From: Neurospora tetrasperma FGSC 2508
Lineage: Eukaryota; Ascomycota; Sordariomycetes; Sordariales; Sordariaceae
DNA length: 64,000 bases
Assembly (NCBI RefSeq): GCF_000213175.1
Contig: NW_009799099.1
Location: forward strand, 5,631,789 to 5,695,788
Direction: 5' to 3'
Shown: positions 11,026 through 24,347 of the stretch, one piece after another
Layout: every line of letters begins with the position of its first letter
Position numbering within the stretch: position 1 is the first letter of the stretch
Position numbers and translations under genes: made by a program
The notes under the pieces: generated by a model
The model's database searches: none
The model's input: only the letters and a program-made list of their open reading frames with translations
What the model was told of the DNA's origin: nothing

Positions 11026-14000
11026 TTACTCAGCCTTCTTACTCGTCTTCGTCCTCAACTTCATCAACGCATAAACCATCGCATAACTGCTCGCCACAAA
11101 CACACACACAATCCCCGCATCTCTCCACCCATACCCATAACTCTTCAAGTTGATCGTCTGCAAGTAATCGCTACCCGACGTATACTGACAAACCCTGCAC
11201 CCCTCGGTCGCGCTCGGGTTAATCAAGTTCGTCGCCCGTCCCATGCCCATCATGTACCCCTCCAAGTACTCGGCGCACGTCGTGCCATTGGGCGGGTTGA
11301 ACACGGCAAACTCCTGGTCACGGCACTCAATCTTCTTGTCCCAGAGGTTAAACACCAGCATGGAACCCATGAGGTAGTTGAACGGGTTGAGGTAGTAAAT
11401 CCAGTAGCGCCAGAAGACTTGAATCTGCTGGTATGGCACGAGGACACCGCAGAAGGAGACGAGGATACCGATGACCAGGGGGTTAGCGAGCGTGGCGAAG
11501 ATGGCGTTGGGCGCGTAGGCGGCAATGAACTGGCCGATGCCCGTGTAGACGAACTCGTACATGAGCATGACGAAGAAGGTGCCGCCGGCGCGGGACGAGG
11601 CGTGCGGGGCGCCCGTGGTGTAGTACCAGCAGGCAAAGTAGAGGACGGCGCAGACGCACAGGTAGGGGATCTCGGACACGACGAGGCCCGTGACGAAGGC
11701 GATCCAGCTGTACATTTTGGATTTCTTCTCGCGGGCTTCGAAAATGTTGCGGCGCTCAATGAAGAGAGGCTGCAGCTGGGCGATGACACCGGGAGCGACA
11801 AAGATGAAGTTGAAGATGGTGAACAGGCGCATCTGGAGGTCCGAGACGCTGTCGCCGATCATCCAGAAGGAAAAGCCGTTGAAGAGGGCCGAGCCAATGT
11901 GCAAAGCGAGCTTGTTGTTGATGTAGTCGGTGTTGCGGAAGAGCGAGATGTTGTTGCGGGTAGAGACGATCTTGAGCTGTTCCAACAGCGGCATGGCGAA
12001 TTCGTGTCCGTCGTCGAGCGTGCCGGGCGGCTTGGAGGCGGCGTCGTCGATGATGCGGTCGAGTTCCTCCGTCATGGCCTGGTGCTCGGGCGACTCGAGC
12101 CAGACTTGGTTCCAGTCCTTGCCCTTGGAGAGGGAGCCGGAGACGACGTCGATCATGTGCTCGGCCGGGTTGGTCTCCTCGGGGCAGGCGGCGCCGTACT
12201 TGGCAAAGTAGTCCTTGACAGTCTGGGCGTTGTCACCAATCTCGCCAAAGTAAACGGTCTTGCCGCCCTTGGCCAGAAGCAAGAGAGTGTCGAACTGGGC
12301 AAAGAGCTGCTGGGAAGGCTGGTGGATGGTGACGAGAACGGCCTGGCCAACATCGGCGAGCTTGCGGAGGAAACGGACCGTGTTGTAGGCAGACTGACCA
12401 TCGAGACCAGAGGTGGGCTCGTCCAAGAAGATGAGAATGCTGGGCTTGGCAACCAACTCAACACCAATGGTGACGCGCTTGCGCTGTTCGACAGAGAGAC
12501 CAGCACCAACGCGACCAATGAGGGTATCGGCGAGATCGTGAAGCTCCAAGAGATCAATGATGGTGTCGACGTACTTGAGCTTCTCCTCACGGGGAATCTC
12601 ACGAGGCTGACGAAGAAGGGCAGAGAACTCGAGGGCCTCACGGACAGTGGAGAAGGGCTCGTGAACATCAAGCTGCTCGCAGTAACCGGCGGAACGTTGG
12701 AAGGAGACAGGAAGAGGACGGCCGTCGACGAGAATGGAACCCTTGATGGTACCGTCAGTCTTACGCTGGGCCAAAACATCGAGAAGAGTGGTCTTTCCGG
12801 CACCCGAAGAGCCCATCAAGGCTCCCAGCATGCCAGGCTTAACCCAACCATGGACATTGTCCAAGAGAACGCGGTCACCAGAAGGAGTCTTGACGGTGTA
12901 GGTGAGGTTCTTCCAGGTAAAGACCGACGTGTTGCGAACCAACTCCTTGTCAGAGTCCTTGGCCTCGCCAGCGCTGGCCTCCTTGTCGTAGACAGTCTCC
13001 TCGCCGCTGCTGGTAGCACCGGCCTTCTCCTCATCGTTGTTCTGGATGGCCTTGACGATCTTGGCCTTCTCACGAGGGATGAGCAGGGAAGGACCGCCTT
13101 CGGAAAGAGGACGCCACTTGCTAGTCGCAAAGATGGTGATGCCGACAAAGAGGACCCACCAAGCCCAGATGATACCAAAGTTCCTCCAGACGTGAGAGTG
13201 GCTGTAAGAAAGAGATTTGAGATAATTGTCACCATAGACAATGTTTTCACCCTGGATGGCACCACCGACACCAGCGCAAGACTGATGGTCGAGATCAGCG
13301 TAGCCAGGGCCGTTGGGGACCAGATTGACGCCGACGCAGGGAATGATCCTGTCGTGGAACTCGTTGGACAAGAGAGCATCGAATGAGTAGGCCATGGGGT
13401 TGATCCAGTAGATCCAGCCGAACCAAGGGTGCATCTTGGGCTTCTGAATCATGTAACCATTGTACATGATGAGAGCGGAAATCATGAAACCGGAAACCTT
13501 GGAGGCGGCATCGAAGGTCCTGAATGCAGCACCGATGGCTCGGAAGAAGGCCGTCATGCACATGGTAGCAGCGATGAGAATGACCCAGTAGGTAAACCAA
13601 GCACCGGCGTCCATGGACAGGGCAACCATGAAGTACAAGACAATAGACCAGACAGTAACCTGCAGGATGATGACGGGGATATCGGCAGCAACCTGGGCAA
13701 TGCAGAAGGCGGCAGGGTGGAAGAAACCCATACCCTTTTGCTTGAGCAGAACGGGACGACCAGAGAAAGAATCCGTGACTTCGGACATGGACATCAGACT
13801 GTTGTGGAGAAGGGAGAAGAAGAGGGCACCCGACTTGACGAAGAGACCAGCAGAGTTATCAGGGGCGTTGTAGAAGAGGGAACCGGCGATGAGGGCCTGG
13901 GCCAAGGTAGAGCCCTGCTTGATGAGGAAGGTTGGCTTGTCGCCGAGGACAATCTGATACTGGCGAGCGATACAGGCCTTGACCTGCTGGAAGAAGCTGA

Positions 14001-15295
14001 CGGTGTAAGGGCTGTCCTTTGCGAGATGCTTGTCCTTCTCAACAGCGACACCTTCCTCAAACAACTTGGTCTTCTCCCTGGCCTCCTCGGTGGTGGGATA
14101 GTTGTACTCGGCGGTCATGCGAGGGTAGATGTCGGATTTTTGGTAGGCTTCCCTGAGTTGGTCGGCGTTGCGAGGGAAGGTCTTTTCAAAACCAGAGCGA
14201 ACCACTCTCTCGGTGGGAACAGTGATACCGGTAAGGTAGTCGGCAACGTTGGCACCCTCCTGGCACTCGAAGCCGAGGGCCTCCATAAAGGGGCGGGCCT
14301 CCTTCATGGGACCGTAGTAGACCTCCTTGCCGTAATCGAGAACGAGGACCTTGTCGAAGAGATCGTAGATACCGTTACTAGCCTGGTAGAGGGTGACGAT
14401 GGTGGAGAGACCCATGACATCGGTCATGGCGCGGATGCACTTGGCCCACTCGAGAGCACTAGGGATATGTTAGTCTGATTCTAGAGTGTTTGATGAGGAT
14501 GATGGGGGTAACCTACGTGCTAGCATCCAAACCACGGGTAGAGTTATCCCAGCAAAAGACGGAACCACGAGATGCCATGCACTCAATGATGGAAACACGC
14601 TTGCGTTCACCACCAGAGACACCGCGGACGTACTCGTTACCGACCTTGGTGTCCTTGGTATGAGGGATGCTCATGGCCTCCAAAAGGAAGTCCATGTTCT
14701 CCTTGCGGTACTCTTCCGGGGAGGCAACGCCATCGGGGATCTTGTAAGGAATGTTGAGGCGGGTCGCAAAGTCCATGGTCTGGCCGACAGTAAGGGTGGG
14801 GAAGAAGACTTCCTCCTCGTTGTTCATGACGATCTGGCCGCGGTACTTGTGAGCCTCCTTGGCGTTCATGGAACCAAAGTGGACATCACCGTTAACGGCA
14901 ACATAGCCTTCGCGCTTGTTGGCCAAGAGGTTGAGAAGGGTGGTGCATCCGGAACCGGGACGGCCCAAGACCAACAACATCTCACCGGGCTTGACACATC
15001 CATGGCTGTTGTCGAGGATGGTCTTGAGGGGGGGCTTCTGCCTTCCTTCTTGGATCTTCTTGGGAATGTTGAACTGAGATATGACGTTTTCCTGGATGGC
15101 GGCGTCCGAGTTGATGACCTGGACGGTAAGATCTTTCCACGTAACACCCAGCTCGCGGGCAGGGATCCCCGAGCTTTGCTCAAGCTCCTTGATGGCCTCA
15201 ACCTTGTGTTTGAGACCCCATGTGCGGTTATCAACAGCGTTTTCCTCTTGTGCAGAGGCAGCACTGCTGCTGCTGCTGTCGCCTTGAACGCCCAT
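11026..15295 (-). CDS. PDR-type full-size ABC transporter
   Basis: Drug-efflux ATPase of the fungal pleiotropic drug resistance (ABCG) family, expected in the plasma membrane. Exons 15295-14517 and 14458-11026, joined across a 58-nt intron, give 1403 aa in the order NBD1-TMD1-NBD2-TMD2. NBD1 has the fungal degenerate Walker [10 protein letters not shown] (111-119, Cys where Lys is usual), VSGGE (226-230) and [11 protein letters not shown] near 248-257, a motif the intron directly follows. NBD2 has a canonical Walker A GSSGAGKT (809-816), a degenerate signature LSVEQ (914-918) and [10 protein letters not shown] around D939-E940. This NBD asymmetry is the family hallmark. The short N-terminus and the length are closest to the AtrB/BMR-like branch, whose members export azoles and plant or microbial toxins. 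A zinc-cluster regulator diverges from it 2.8 kb away. Family certain, substrate inferred. Confidence 0.95.
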
Positions 15296-18124
15296 GGCGG
15301 ATGGGTTGGTGACCGGTAGTCGGTGGTCGGCCGCTTTGAAAAACAGTGGTGGTGAAACTTGTTGATATCAAAAGGCAAGGTGGTGATGATGAAATTTCGA
15401 TGGAGGGGGTGGGTATTAGGGGTTGAATATATGTATGTATTAAGGGTAATATTTATTTGAACTGAAGAAGAGAAGATCAAGAAGATGATGGGATTAGGAA
15501 AATGAAGGGGAAAGGACGTATTTCTACACCTCTCTTGGATACCTCACAGTATGATAAGAAGTCGGAGCTCGGCTTTTGTGTGGTGGACACTCACCAACGG
15601 CGAACAGCCGTTTGTGGGTTGTTTGATTCCATGTCGCCGCGGCGCCTGCTTACGAGATTCTCGGGAAGTGGAAGCGGCGGGAGGATGGGGGACAGCTGAA
15701 CGGAGTGCTGTGATGGGAGCTAGCAGCACGGTGTGCCTGGATCTTTTGCCTTTTGCGTCTATCCTAGGCTTGAGAACGTGTACGGGGTGGATCTGGGATC
15801 CATGACGGAGATTGATAACAAAGGGCGGCCGGCCTGACATGGAAGCTTCGATGAGAGCTCGAAAGGCAGACCAATGATGGTGGGGGCGGCTTTTCATCAT
15901 TTCGCCGCTTACCTAAGGCATCTTGCCGGTGAAGAAAACACGAAATATCCACTTTTGGAGGTTCAAGGGTTTAAGGTTTCTCCTCGATCGGGCTGACGAG
16001 CTCCGACTTGTGGGACGCGGCAACGGGGAGATGGAACACTGCACGCCGCTGCTGTTTTGAAATCCAATCCATCTTTCAGCGGTCGTTTCTACATGAGGAA
16101 AGAAAGCATGGGAGATCTCTGTGCCTACGTGGACATTGGTAGGATCGATATCAGAGGGGACCTTCAACGCAAGGCAGACCGTAGGGGGCTAGGCGATAAC
16201 AACACATACTCCATCGACGACGACGACGCAGAGATTTGTGAGATGAAAGTGCCAAGATCGATCTCTGGATCCAAAGCCGTGGTGGCGTCGCGACCAAGTG
16301 GAGCAGAGGACGGTTCGGCGGGATCGAGGGGAATCGGAGGGCCCTATTTCCAGATATTTGGTTGGCTGGAAAGACGATGTCCAGACAGACCCCGGCTTCG
16401 TCACAGTAAATCCCCGCTTAAGTAAGCGGCAAAATTGTCCTTCTTGCTTCTCAGTCTCGACCCGGACTCCGTAGAAGCTTTTGATAGAATGTGCGAACTG
16501 GTGGAGATACGGAGGGGCGCAATGTCTAACGCCGGCTACACACGAGGTTGCGGTGTCTGTCTGTCTGTAACTGGAGGTCAGCAAGTGAGCCCTAAGCAGG
16601 CCGGCAGATCCGGAGAGCGGTCTACAGTGTAAACGGTGAATGAGTGATTGGGGAGCGGCAATTGCCGTGAAGTAGTGATTGTGATGACTGAGCATTTACA
16701 CTACTGACCTCTTTTCATGATTGTGGAATGTGAATGAAAACCGAGAAGCTGAACTTTCACCTTATTTTGGGCATATCGAGGTGATGGTCCGTGCATCGGG
16801 GAAATGGCAGACCCCGCTCCGACTTTTCCATACGGCGTCCCCCCCCCGGGCCACTGAATCGGATCCCGCCCACCCGCCGCGTCCATCGGTCGTCCTTCCA
16901 TCATCAGCCCGCTGAACTCTGAAGAGTGAGTGAGAGTGAGTGAGTGAGCCATCAGTGTTAGTGGTACATAGAGGTAGGTGGTGGGGTACTTAACAACCAG
17001 CACACTGCAATGTTAACCACCGATATACATACGCCTTGAGTAACTGACACCTCAATGAAGGCGATAAATAAGCTACGCATGTTGTCCATTGGTGATTTTG
17101 CTATCTGGACGTCTTTTCTTTTTGTCTAGTCGAGTGGAAAGTAGGTATGCTTGGTGTCGTGGACAAATCTACAGGCACGTATAGGTATGCCGACATGTTG
17201 GTGAAACTCGGGTAGTGCACTAACAATTATTCCAGGGGCTCACTGCGTGACACGTCCGTCGGTCTGAATCGGATCCGACCCGAGTTTCCATGTAAAATGT
17301 CGGAACTCAAGTCCGGATCGAATGGCTGACTGACAGACAGCCGAATGATAACACTACAGAAGGGGAAAAGGAAGGAATAGAACAGAATTGATGATGATGA
17401 TGATACATGGCTGACGAGTGATGACGGGAGCATGGTCTTCCTTTGTTCTTTTTTTTCCAAAAAGAGTTAACAGTCCCGGGAGAGGCGAGGCGCGTGCGAG
17501 CACAGTGCGGTATACACTACACTCGAGACTGACGTTAACATTTCCCCTCCCCCCGGACGCCGCCATGTGTTAGTAGCAGATGACGTGACGGCCGCTGTCT
17601 TACATGACATAACCAGGCAATTCACATCAATCCCGTCTGTTTTCGGTGTCATGAAAATTTCGGAGCTTCCACTATGTTTGTAAGTCTGCAGGTCTCGACC
17701 AAAACAGCATTTGATGCTCCTTCGATCTGTTTCAAACTGGCTCGACCAGTCAGTCAGTCGACATCATGGACCCTGAAACTCCTCTCTTGTCTTTTTTTTC
17801 AGGGTCTGTCCCATAACATCCAGTCCCTCTGGCCCGACCGAGTGGTCGTGAGGAAGTTGACGGACTGAGACCGCATCCGGATGTACTCGACACATTCCAG
17901 GTTTATTACCGACACTAACAGCACTGCAGCTTAAATCCGCTGACAAACCGTTAGTACAACACAACATCCACGCCAGCGTCTGACAAACCTCAACGGCGAG
18001 TACCTACCTGCCTTACCTGGTATCGTGCAACCAACCTGTCAAGCCGTCGCCAAGGTGCCACAGGCCGAGACCCAAGTACCACTGATCCTCTCCATCTTCC
18101 CGACGCCATCAGGCTTGACGCGCA
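15296..18124. other. Divergent intergenic region (ABC / regulator)
   Basis: 2.8 kb shared upstream of the ABC transporter (-) and the Zn2Cys6 factor (+). I see no coding region. Short GAGT repeats lie at 16921-16948. Both promoters should be here, but I cannot point to a defined operator. Confidence 0.5.
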
Positions 18125-21100
18125 ATGACCTCCCCTCAAACAAGGCAGAAGCGGAAGAGAGCATGCGACTCGTGTCACCGGCGAAAGGTGTGTATTGGAT
18201 AACCTCTACTGTACACTACTACATATTGCTTCCATCTTACATATACATATACTTACTTTGTACACTACCTACGCTAGATCCAATGTGATAGCGCCGATGT
18301 GCCCTCGTCCAACTGCAATTGGTGCCATCACCATGGCATGACATGCACCTTCAATCGCCGCTTGGTCGGACGAAAAACGTGGGCTCGGAATAGCACCAAC
18401 TCAACCACAACCTCAACCCCCTCTGCCAGTGCCGGCCCTTCCTCCCCCTCCTCGGCTATCGTCGACGTCAGTCCGGGTATCGGCCCCTCTTTCTCCGAGC
18501 CCCGTCCCCCTAACGCAACCCAACCTCAGCCGCATCCGTCACCACTCCCACCTCACCCACAATCACTGCCACCCCTGGCCGCCCATCTTGGCATCTCGTC
18601 TAGGCCAGTATCGAACCCAGATCTCAGCAACTCCTACCATCGTCACTCATCTTCTTTCGGTGGATCGATCGACGACAAGATCCATGCCCAGCACCTGGAC
18701 CCTTACCATCCACACTCGCATTCATCCTCTGCTGCCTCAACTCCTCCTTCAACATCTGGCTTTACTCGTCCAACCTCCCGTTCTGGTCATCACACCTTTC
18801 CATTTTCGGTTCATCCAAGTTCCCTGTCCCGCACCCATTCCCCTCACGGCAGTGTCTCCTCGGACCACACATACCATACCCCTGCCCAGTATCAACATCA
18901 ACATCAACACCAACACCAATCACAACAACACCATCATCAACAACAGCATCACCACCACCACCAAGAACCAGAACAAGTCCACCCCGTCTACACCCACTTC
19001 CCCGTCCCCAACCCCGGCTGCGGATCCTACTTTGGCAAGCTCCACTTCGCCGGCTACCACTTGGGAGAAATATCCTCCTATAACGGCATCCCCTTCTTCT
19101 CCGAAGACGGCCAAGCATGGATCCGTTCTCGTACCGGTCAACAGGCCTCCTTCCCGGCCATATGGGGTGACATTCCCCCTTGGCAGACGCGGCCCAGCGC
19201 CGATTCGGGTCTTCTCTGCAAGGTGGCAGAAAAGCCCATAGAGCAGATCGAACTCCCTGATCGCAAAATCGTCGAGCAATATCTCTCCTTCTTTATAAGT
19301 TCCGAATTCCGGCTGGCGTTTCCGCTGGTTGACCCGGTCCTGTTCAAACAGACGTTGGATTTGGCTTATGCACATGGGCGAGGGGACAGGAATGGGTTGG
19401 GTTTTGAGCACATCACCGCCAAGGCGTGCGTGTTTGCTTTCCTATCGGTCATTTCGCTGCTGGAGGTCGAGAGGACGCAGAGGTTCCCGGATATCCCCAA
19501 CATTGATACGGATATGATGGCTGCCAACGCGCAGATGCTTTTGCCGCTAACCATCCAGGCGCTGGATATCACCAGTCTACAAGCGTCTTTTATGCTCTGT
19601 CTGTACCAGCTCTTCTTGGGACAGGTCCAGTCATCAGCTATGCTTTTGGCGCTCGCTTGTCGGATCATGTTCATGCTGGGCGGACATAAACTGTCTAATG
19701 CTTCCAGGCTACCAACTTCAGGGTCTGGTTCAAGGAGTGGGACGACCACACCGGCTTCGGCCCCCGTTGATCTCGCAGACCATAAACGCCGTCACCTCCG
19801 CAGGCTCTTCTGGCTCTGCTACAGCGTCGACACGGATATTTCTCTCCGAACAGGCCAACCCCCTTCGATCGACGACGACCACTGCGACCTCTCCTTACCG
19901 CCAGGCTACCTCGAAATCCAGTTCCTCGACCGTCGCGAGCTGGAAATCCTCAAGGAACGGCACTTTTCTTCCTTGAACTCCCACCCCAACTCTTATCCCA
20001 ACATGCCCTCCCCTCCCCCCTATCCCTACAACCAAGGAGCAGGACCATTCGGTTCTAATAATCCCTTCAAAGCCCCCGGTGGTGCTCCTCCCACAGCCAT
20101 GACATCAGCACCCCAAGGACAACATGCCCCTGGATTCGGACATCCCTCCCTTGAATTCCCCTACCGCCAAATAGACGAAACCTCCGTTCCCGCTTTACCA
20201 GGCGACCTCCGCCTAACGCTCATCAAATCCAAAACCTGCAAACTTCTGTACTCCGCCTCCGCCCTGCGCAAGTCCGACGCCGAGTTGCTGCGAGACATTC
20301 GCGAGCTAGACGACGAGCTGGAAAGGTGGCGGCTATCCGTGCCTGAATGGTATCGGCCTGCGTTGTCGCTATCTAGGACTTCACGTGAGGGTCCTCCTCC
20401 GCGCGGCGGGGATGAAACAGGTACATGGTCATCTCATGGATCTGGACGTGCCTCTGAGCTAGATGAACGGGGACAGGGACAGGGATACGGACAAAGTCAG
20501 AAGGGCCACGGAAAGAGTGCCGGTTACGACCCTACCACCATGTCGGCAGGCGAAAGCGTTCGCACCATCATTATCAACCTACAGTACCACCACCTGGTGG
20601 CCACCATTCATCAAGCGACTGGTCGCTGTAGAGCGTGGCAGAACCGGAGCTCGGTGCTAGAGGAAAGCAGCATGAGCGCCGCGAGGACGGGGGAGATGCT
20701 AATGGAAGGCGTCAGCTCGAGTTTGGCGCTCAGTGTAGAAGCCAGTCGATCGACACTCATCTACCTACGCTCCGTTACGCGCGCCTTGCTGGGTGAAGCG
20801 TTCTGGTATGTCTTTCTTTTTTTTATATCTCTAATTCCTGCGCACCCGTACCACAGCTCTTCTCCCAACCACCACCGTTTTATCTACCTACTCCCAACCG
20901 CCATTTTACCTCTATCTACCTCTGAGGTATATACCTTCTCCCAGCCGAAACTAACAATGCCAAAGGGTCATAATCCTCTACCCAATGTCAGCAGTCATGA
21001 CCATCTTCTGCTCTATCCTACTTAACCCGCTCGATCCCCAGGCCGAAGACGACCTGAGACTACTGGAATCCGCTCCAGATTTGATCAAGGGGATACGTAT

Positions 21101-21287
21101 CCGTCGACTGACGCATACGGAGCTGTTGCACTTGAAGACGGTGGATGAGTTCATGGGGGAGTTGATGAGGTTGGGTGGGTGTGCGATTCGACGGGCCAAG
21201 GAGGAGAAGAGGGAGAGGGAGATGAGGGATTTGGAGCGAAGGAGGATGGGAGGGTTGGGGGGGTATAGGGTGCCGGAGTTGTTGTGA
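18125..21287 (+). CDS. Zn2Cys6 transcription factor
   Basis: Nuclear zinc-cluster regulator of 970 aa in three exons: 18125-18187, 18278-20805 and 20966-21287. The first intron cuts the DNA-binding domain, so an unspliced reading misses half of it. Joined, the cluster is C14-x2-C17-x6-C24-x9-C34-x2-C37-x6-C44, preceded by the basic RQKRKR stretch. Residues about 50-225 are Ser/Pro-rich, then a His/Gln tract spans about 227-254. The fungal-specific regulatory domain (Fungal_trans type) runs from about 347 to 562 and ends with RTGQPPSIDDDHCDLSLP, typical for this domain. A second low-complexity stretch and a helical C-terminus follow; intron 2 (160 nt, ACTAAC branch site) splits the codon for Trp in GEAFW. 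Targets are unknown; the divergent ABC pump is an obvious candidate by position only. Confidence 0.93.
18888..18970 (+). repeat. CAN repeat coding His/Gln tract
   Basis: CAA/CAC/CAT triplet repeats inside the transcription factor gene encode alternating and then pure His and Gln (about residues 227-254). Such tracts vary in length between strains. Confidence 0.85.
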
Positions 21288-23161
21288 GTGAGGGTAGTGG
21301 GGGGGTAAGACGGCGAGAGGGATGGCGATGGGGAGTGCTTGGGGGTGTTGGATGGAATACCTGTAAGGACTGTGAAATGGCTCCCTGAATCATGTGTGTC
21401 AGTGTAGATAAGTGATAGTGGATATATTGGGGGCGTATAAAAGGGCATTTCGGGATGGGGGGGTTCATGACCGCAGTGTTTTTGGTTTGCTTCGTTGGAT
21501 CTGTACAGGTACAGGTAGAAGAGGTCATACTAGGTATTTGGACGGAGGTACTTGCATTTCACTGGTTGAGTTCTCCTTTATCACTTCGTCATACCTACCA
21601 TGTCTTGTGCTAACAATGTCCGCGTCGTTCATTGTTCATAACTGGTATCATTGGATCAAGGTGGTGTTCTGTGCAACCTTCACGCTTCTTGAAAGAAAAG
21701 GAGGAACAAGTTCCTGAAAGGGGCAAAGAAGCTGAAGAAATGTTGACGGACATAACCAGCCGTCCCAACAAACGCTCAGTTGGTTAAAAATGCTCCTGTG
21801 ACAACGCTCCGTGCGTAGTGTACTATTGGTGGGCAGACAGTCGGTCGGTGTGATGGTTTAGGTGCCATCCTCGGGTGAGGCGTCACTGTTTGCTTCAATC
21901 ACCTCACCTAGGCCATCCCGGTCCGCGACTCCGATCACAAATCATTTTCGTTACAAGCCAACTCCTCCCTTTCTTCTTCTTCTTCGCTCGCTTAGGTTCC
22001 AGTGTTTATCACCTCTAGATATCTGCGGCTGGATGTGCTCATGACGTGGGTGGCTTGTCCCAGCCGTCTTCTTTCATGTCACGGGTGCTAGAGCAGCGGT
22101 AGTCCAGGCGCGGTTGTCAAAAACGGATATACAACACGAACAACGAAATACCTTATTCACCGGCTTCAGACACGGCTCGTTGGGTTTATGTTTCTCGACC
22201 CCCGATGTAGCACGCGCTCTGCTTGTGGACCAACATTAACTAGGTACCTCTTAGGTAGGTACCTACCTTACCAACGAGAAAGAGGAGGTGAAATGCACTA
22301 AACGAAGAAGGGCGTTTGAGGTCATCGACAGTTACGACTCTTATGACGAGATGGCTGAGCTTTTGTGATTCTTTCCATACCACTAAGCAGATCATCGATC
22401 ATCGCCTACGAGACGGTCTCCTACCTACCTAGTAAGCAGTCGGCAATGGCATCACGGCGAGATAGACCGAGATGAACCAGGGGTCTCTTGAAGATTGTCG
22501 TGTCGGGTGGGAGAGACTGGAGTCGGACTTGGGTCTCCAGACTCGTTGGGGGAGCATGGAGATGTCTCTGGGCGGTTTAGGTCTTTGAGAAGACGTCGCC
22601 AACACTCAGCTGACAGTGTCTCTTCGATGTTGTTATCCCTTCTTTGGTAAGTTGTTCGTCCCTGTTGGTGCTTGCTATGTGTTGACGGTCCGTTGTAGGT
22701 CTTTGTTCACTTTGAGAGGAAGTGAAGCGCAGAATGTTTCCCATCGCCAACTGCCCTGGGCTTGGGCCGTCTTTGGTGAGACGTTTACAACATGAAAGGA
22801 AAGGAGAGCCTACTGGGTTTTCCTTGACTGACTCTGAGATGGAGCAGGAGATGGAGAATGGAGTTCTGGTACCTATGAGCCAGAACTGACATATAAAGCT
22901 GTTGATGGTCTTCCGATGGAGATGGTTTCTCTCAGCATCAGTTCAATCAACGCTGTCTAGCACCCAGTATACCTTCACCAAATCTTTCTCATTGCGAAAC
23001 TGGCAGGAACCAAATCCCCAGCCCGTCAAATACCACTACATCAACATTCACCCTCCCTCTATCTCTCAACCTCGGCCCAAAACCGACGCACACCTGCACA
23101 CAGCAGTGATCATCCCCACACGCTACCTCTATCAACAATCACCAGTCTCAAGACAAAAACA
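21288..23161. other. Intergenic, promoter side of Met-Cys gene A
   Basis: No gene supported. It holds a 16-bp perfect palindrome at 22253-22268 and a TATA-like element at 22892-22898 in front of the small gene at 23162. Confidence 0.5.
22892..22898 (+). promoter_or_regulatory. TATA-like element
   Basis: TATAAAG about 270 bp before the ATG at 23162. The same heptamer, also followed by GC, lies about 157 bp before the Met-Cys gene at 26425. Position is plausible for a core promoter with a long leader; no transcript data. Confidence 0.4.
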
Positions 23162-23548
23162 ATGTGCCACTGGCTCGCACGATACCGCTGCTTGTGCCGC
23201 TGCCTAGTCGGCTCCGCAACTATTTGTCCCGATAGATTGAAATCCGCGCCCTTCCTCGCACTTCCCGAGGGCATCAAGGAGCACAAACTCAATGAGGGTT
23301 ATGATCCAGCCAGCTGTCCAAACCTCAAGAAGACCGTTGATATCCACGAGGAGGGTACTTTGCTGGACAGCTGCTCGGCGTCGACCACCAGTATCTGCCC
23401 CATTTCAAAAATGGGTACGAGCAAAGGCTCAAGATCGGTTGATGAATCCAAGGTGGAGGCCATTATGAAGAGAGATGATCACGGTACGGAGGTCGCGTTG
23501 CATATCACGATGTACGACCGGGATGCTGCGCTTGCTAAGGAGAGTTAG
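23162..23548 (+). CDS. Small Met-Cys cysteine-rich protein A
   Basis: 128-aa protein of unknown function, one exon, preceded by a TATA-like element and a CA-rich leader ending ACAAAAACAATG. The N-terminus is cysteine-dense: C2, C10, C12, C14 and C22 lie within MCHWLARYRCLCRCLVG and the next few residues. Later cysteines sit at 52, 71 and 79. The C-terminal third is polar and charged. There is no clear signal peptide or membrane helix, so a metal-binding cytosolic protein is possible, but this is inference. It is the first of four neighbouring genes whose products start with Met-Cys and have an early Cys cluster; direct homology to the other three is weak. The frame could be non-coding, but position, composition and start context support it. 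Confidence 0.55.
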   Translation: MCHWLARYRCLCRCLVGSATICPDRLKSAPFLALPEGIKEHKLNEGYDPASCPNLKKTVDIHEEGTLLDSCSASTTSICPISKMGTSKGSRSVDESKVEAIMKRDDHGTEVALHITMYDRDAALAKES

Positions 23549-24347
23549 GTATGTCCTGGCTTCCATTGAGTCGAGAATTAAGTAGGTAGGTACCTTACAT
23601 GTAGGGTACCTGTGGATCAGGATCCAATTGGGGTCTAGGTAGATAGTACATGGTCGTGGCGGATTGTTCAAGGTCATGGATGCCCAGTTTCCCGGTAAAT
23701 GGGAAGGTTGATTTTGGGTAACGAAATGAGATTCGGTCAAAGACAGGAGGATACAGAAGTAAGGAGTCTTTACCTAACCTGCAGGCCAGGCAATCGATTT
23801 TGGTACTTCTATCAACCCAATGCTAGAGGTAGTCGTAGGTAACAACCAGATATTCGAATATTGTTTTTTTTTCTTTGATCCCTTTGTAGTTCCGTAGTGT
23901 GAATCCAAGGCTTACATACAGCAAGTGTCAGTTGTGGGAAAACCAGGGAAGAAAATGGATCTACCTGCCCCTGGTAGCAAAAGAGCGCTGAAGGAGAAAA
24001 AACAAAGAAGAAGCAGAATACTAACGGCAAACAATAAACCTTTAAAAATACCTAAAATGACAAATCCAGGAGGCCAAATATACCTCTACCACCTCTAGGG
24101 GTAGTATCCATCTACCTACTTGCAAATAAAAAAACATCGCTCTCATCCCCAACACCACGTAACTCACAACCATACATCCACCCGGTCCATCAATCACGGA
24201 ACTAATCAAGCACCCCCTTTGCTTCCATGCCCCTGTCCTTCCTATCTTCCCTCATGTCATCACCTGCCCCATTACCTCTACCCTTTCCCCCCTCATCCCC
24301 AACCCCATCCCCCTTCTCTTTTCCCTAGTATAATCACTAAGGTACTT
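23549..24347. other. Intergenic, convergent 3' ends
   Basis: About 0.8 kb between two convergent small genes. It holds AGGTAGGT/GGTACC motifs at 23582-23612 and an AT-rich patch; no coding sequence supported. Confidence 0.5.

Noticed and set aside
10894-14478. Very long plus-strand open frames (830 and 349 codons) opposite the ABC transporter
   Set aside because: They are antisense to a clear PDR gene with strong third-position bias; composition is Asp/Glu/Val/Gly-rich without domains, as expected for a codon-usage shadow.
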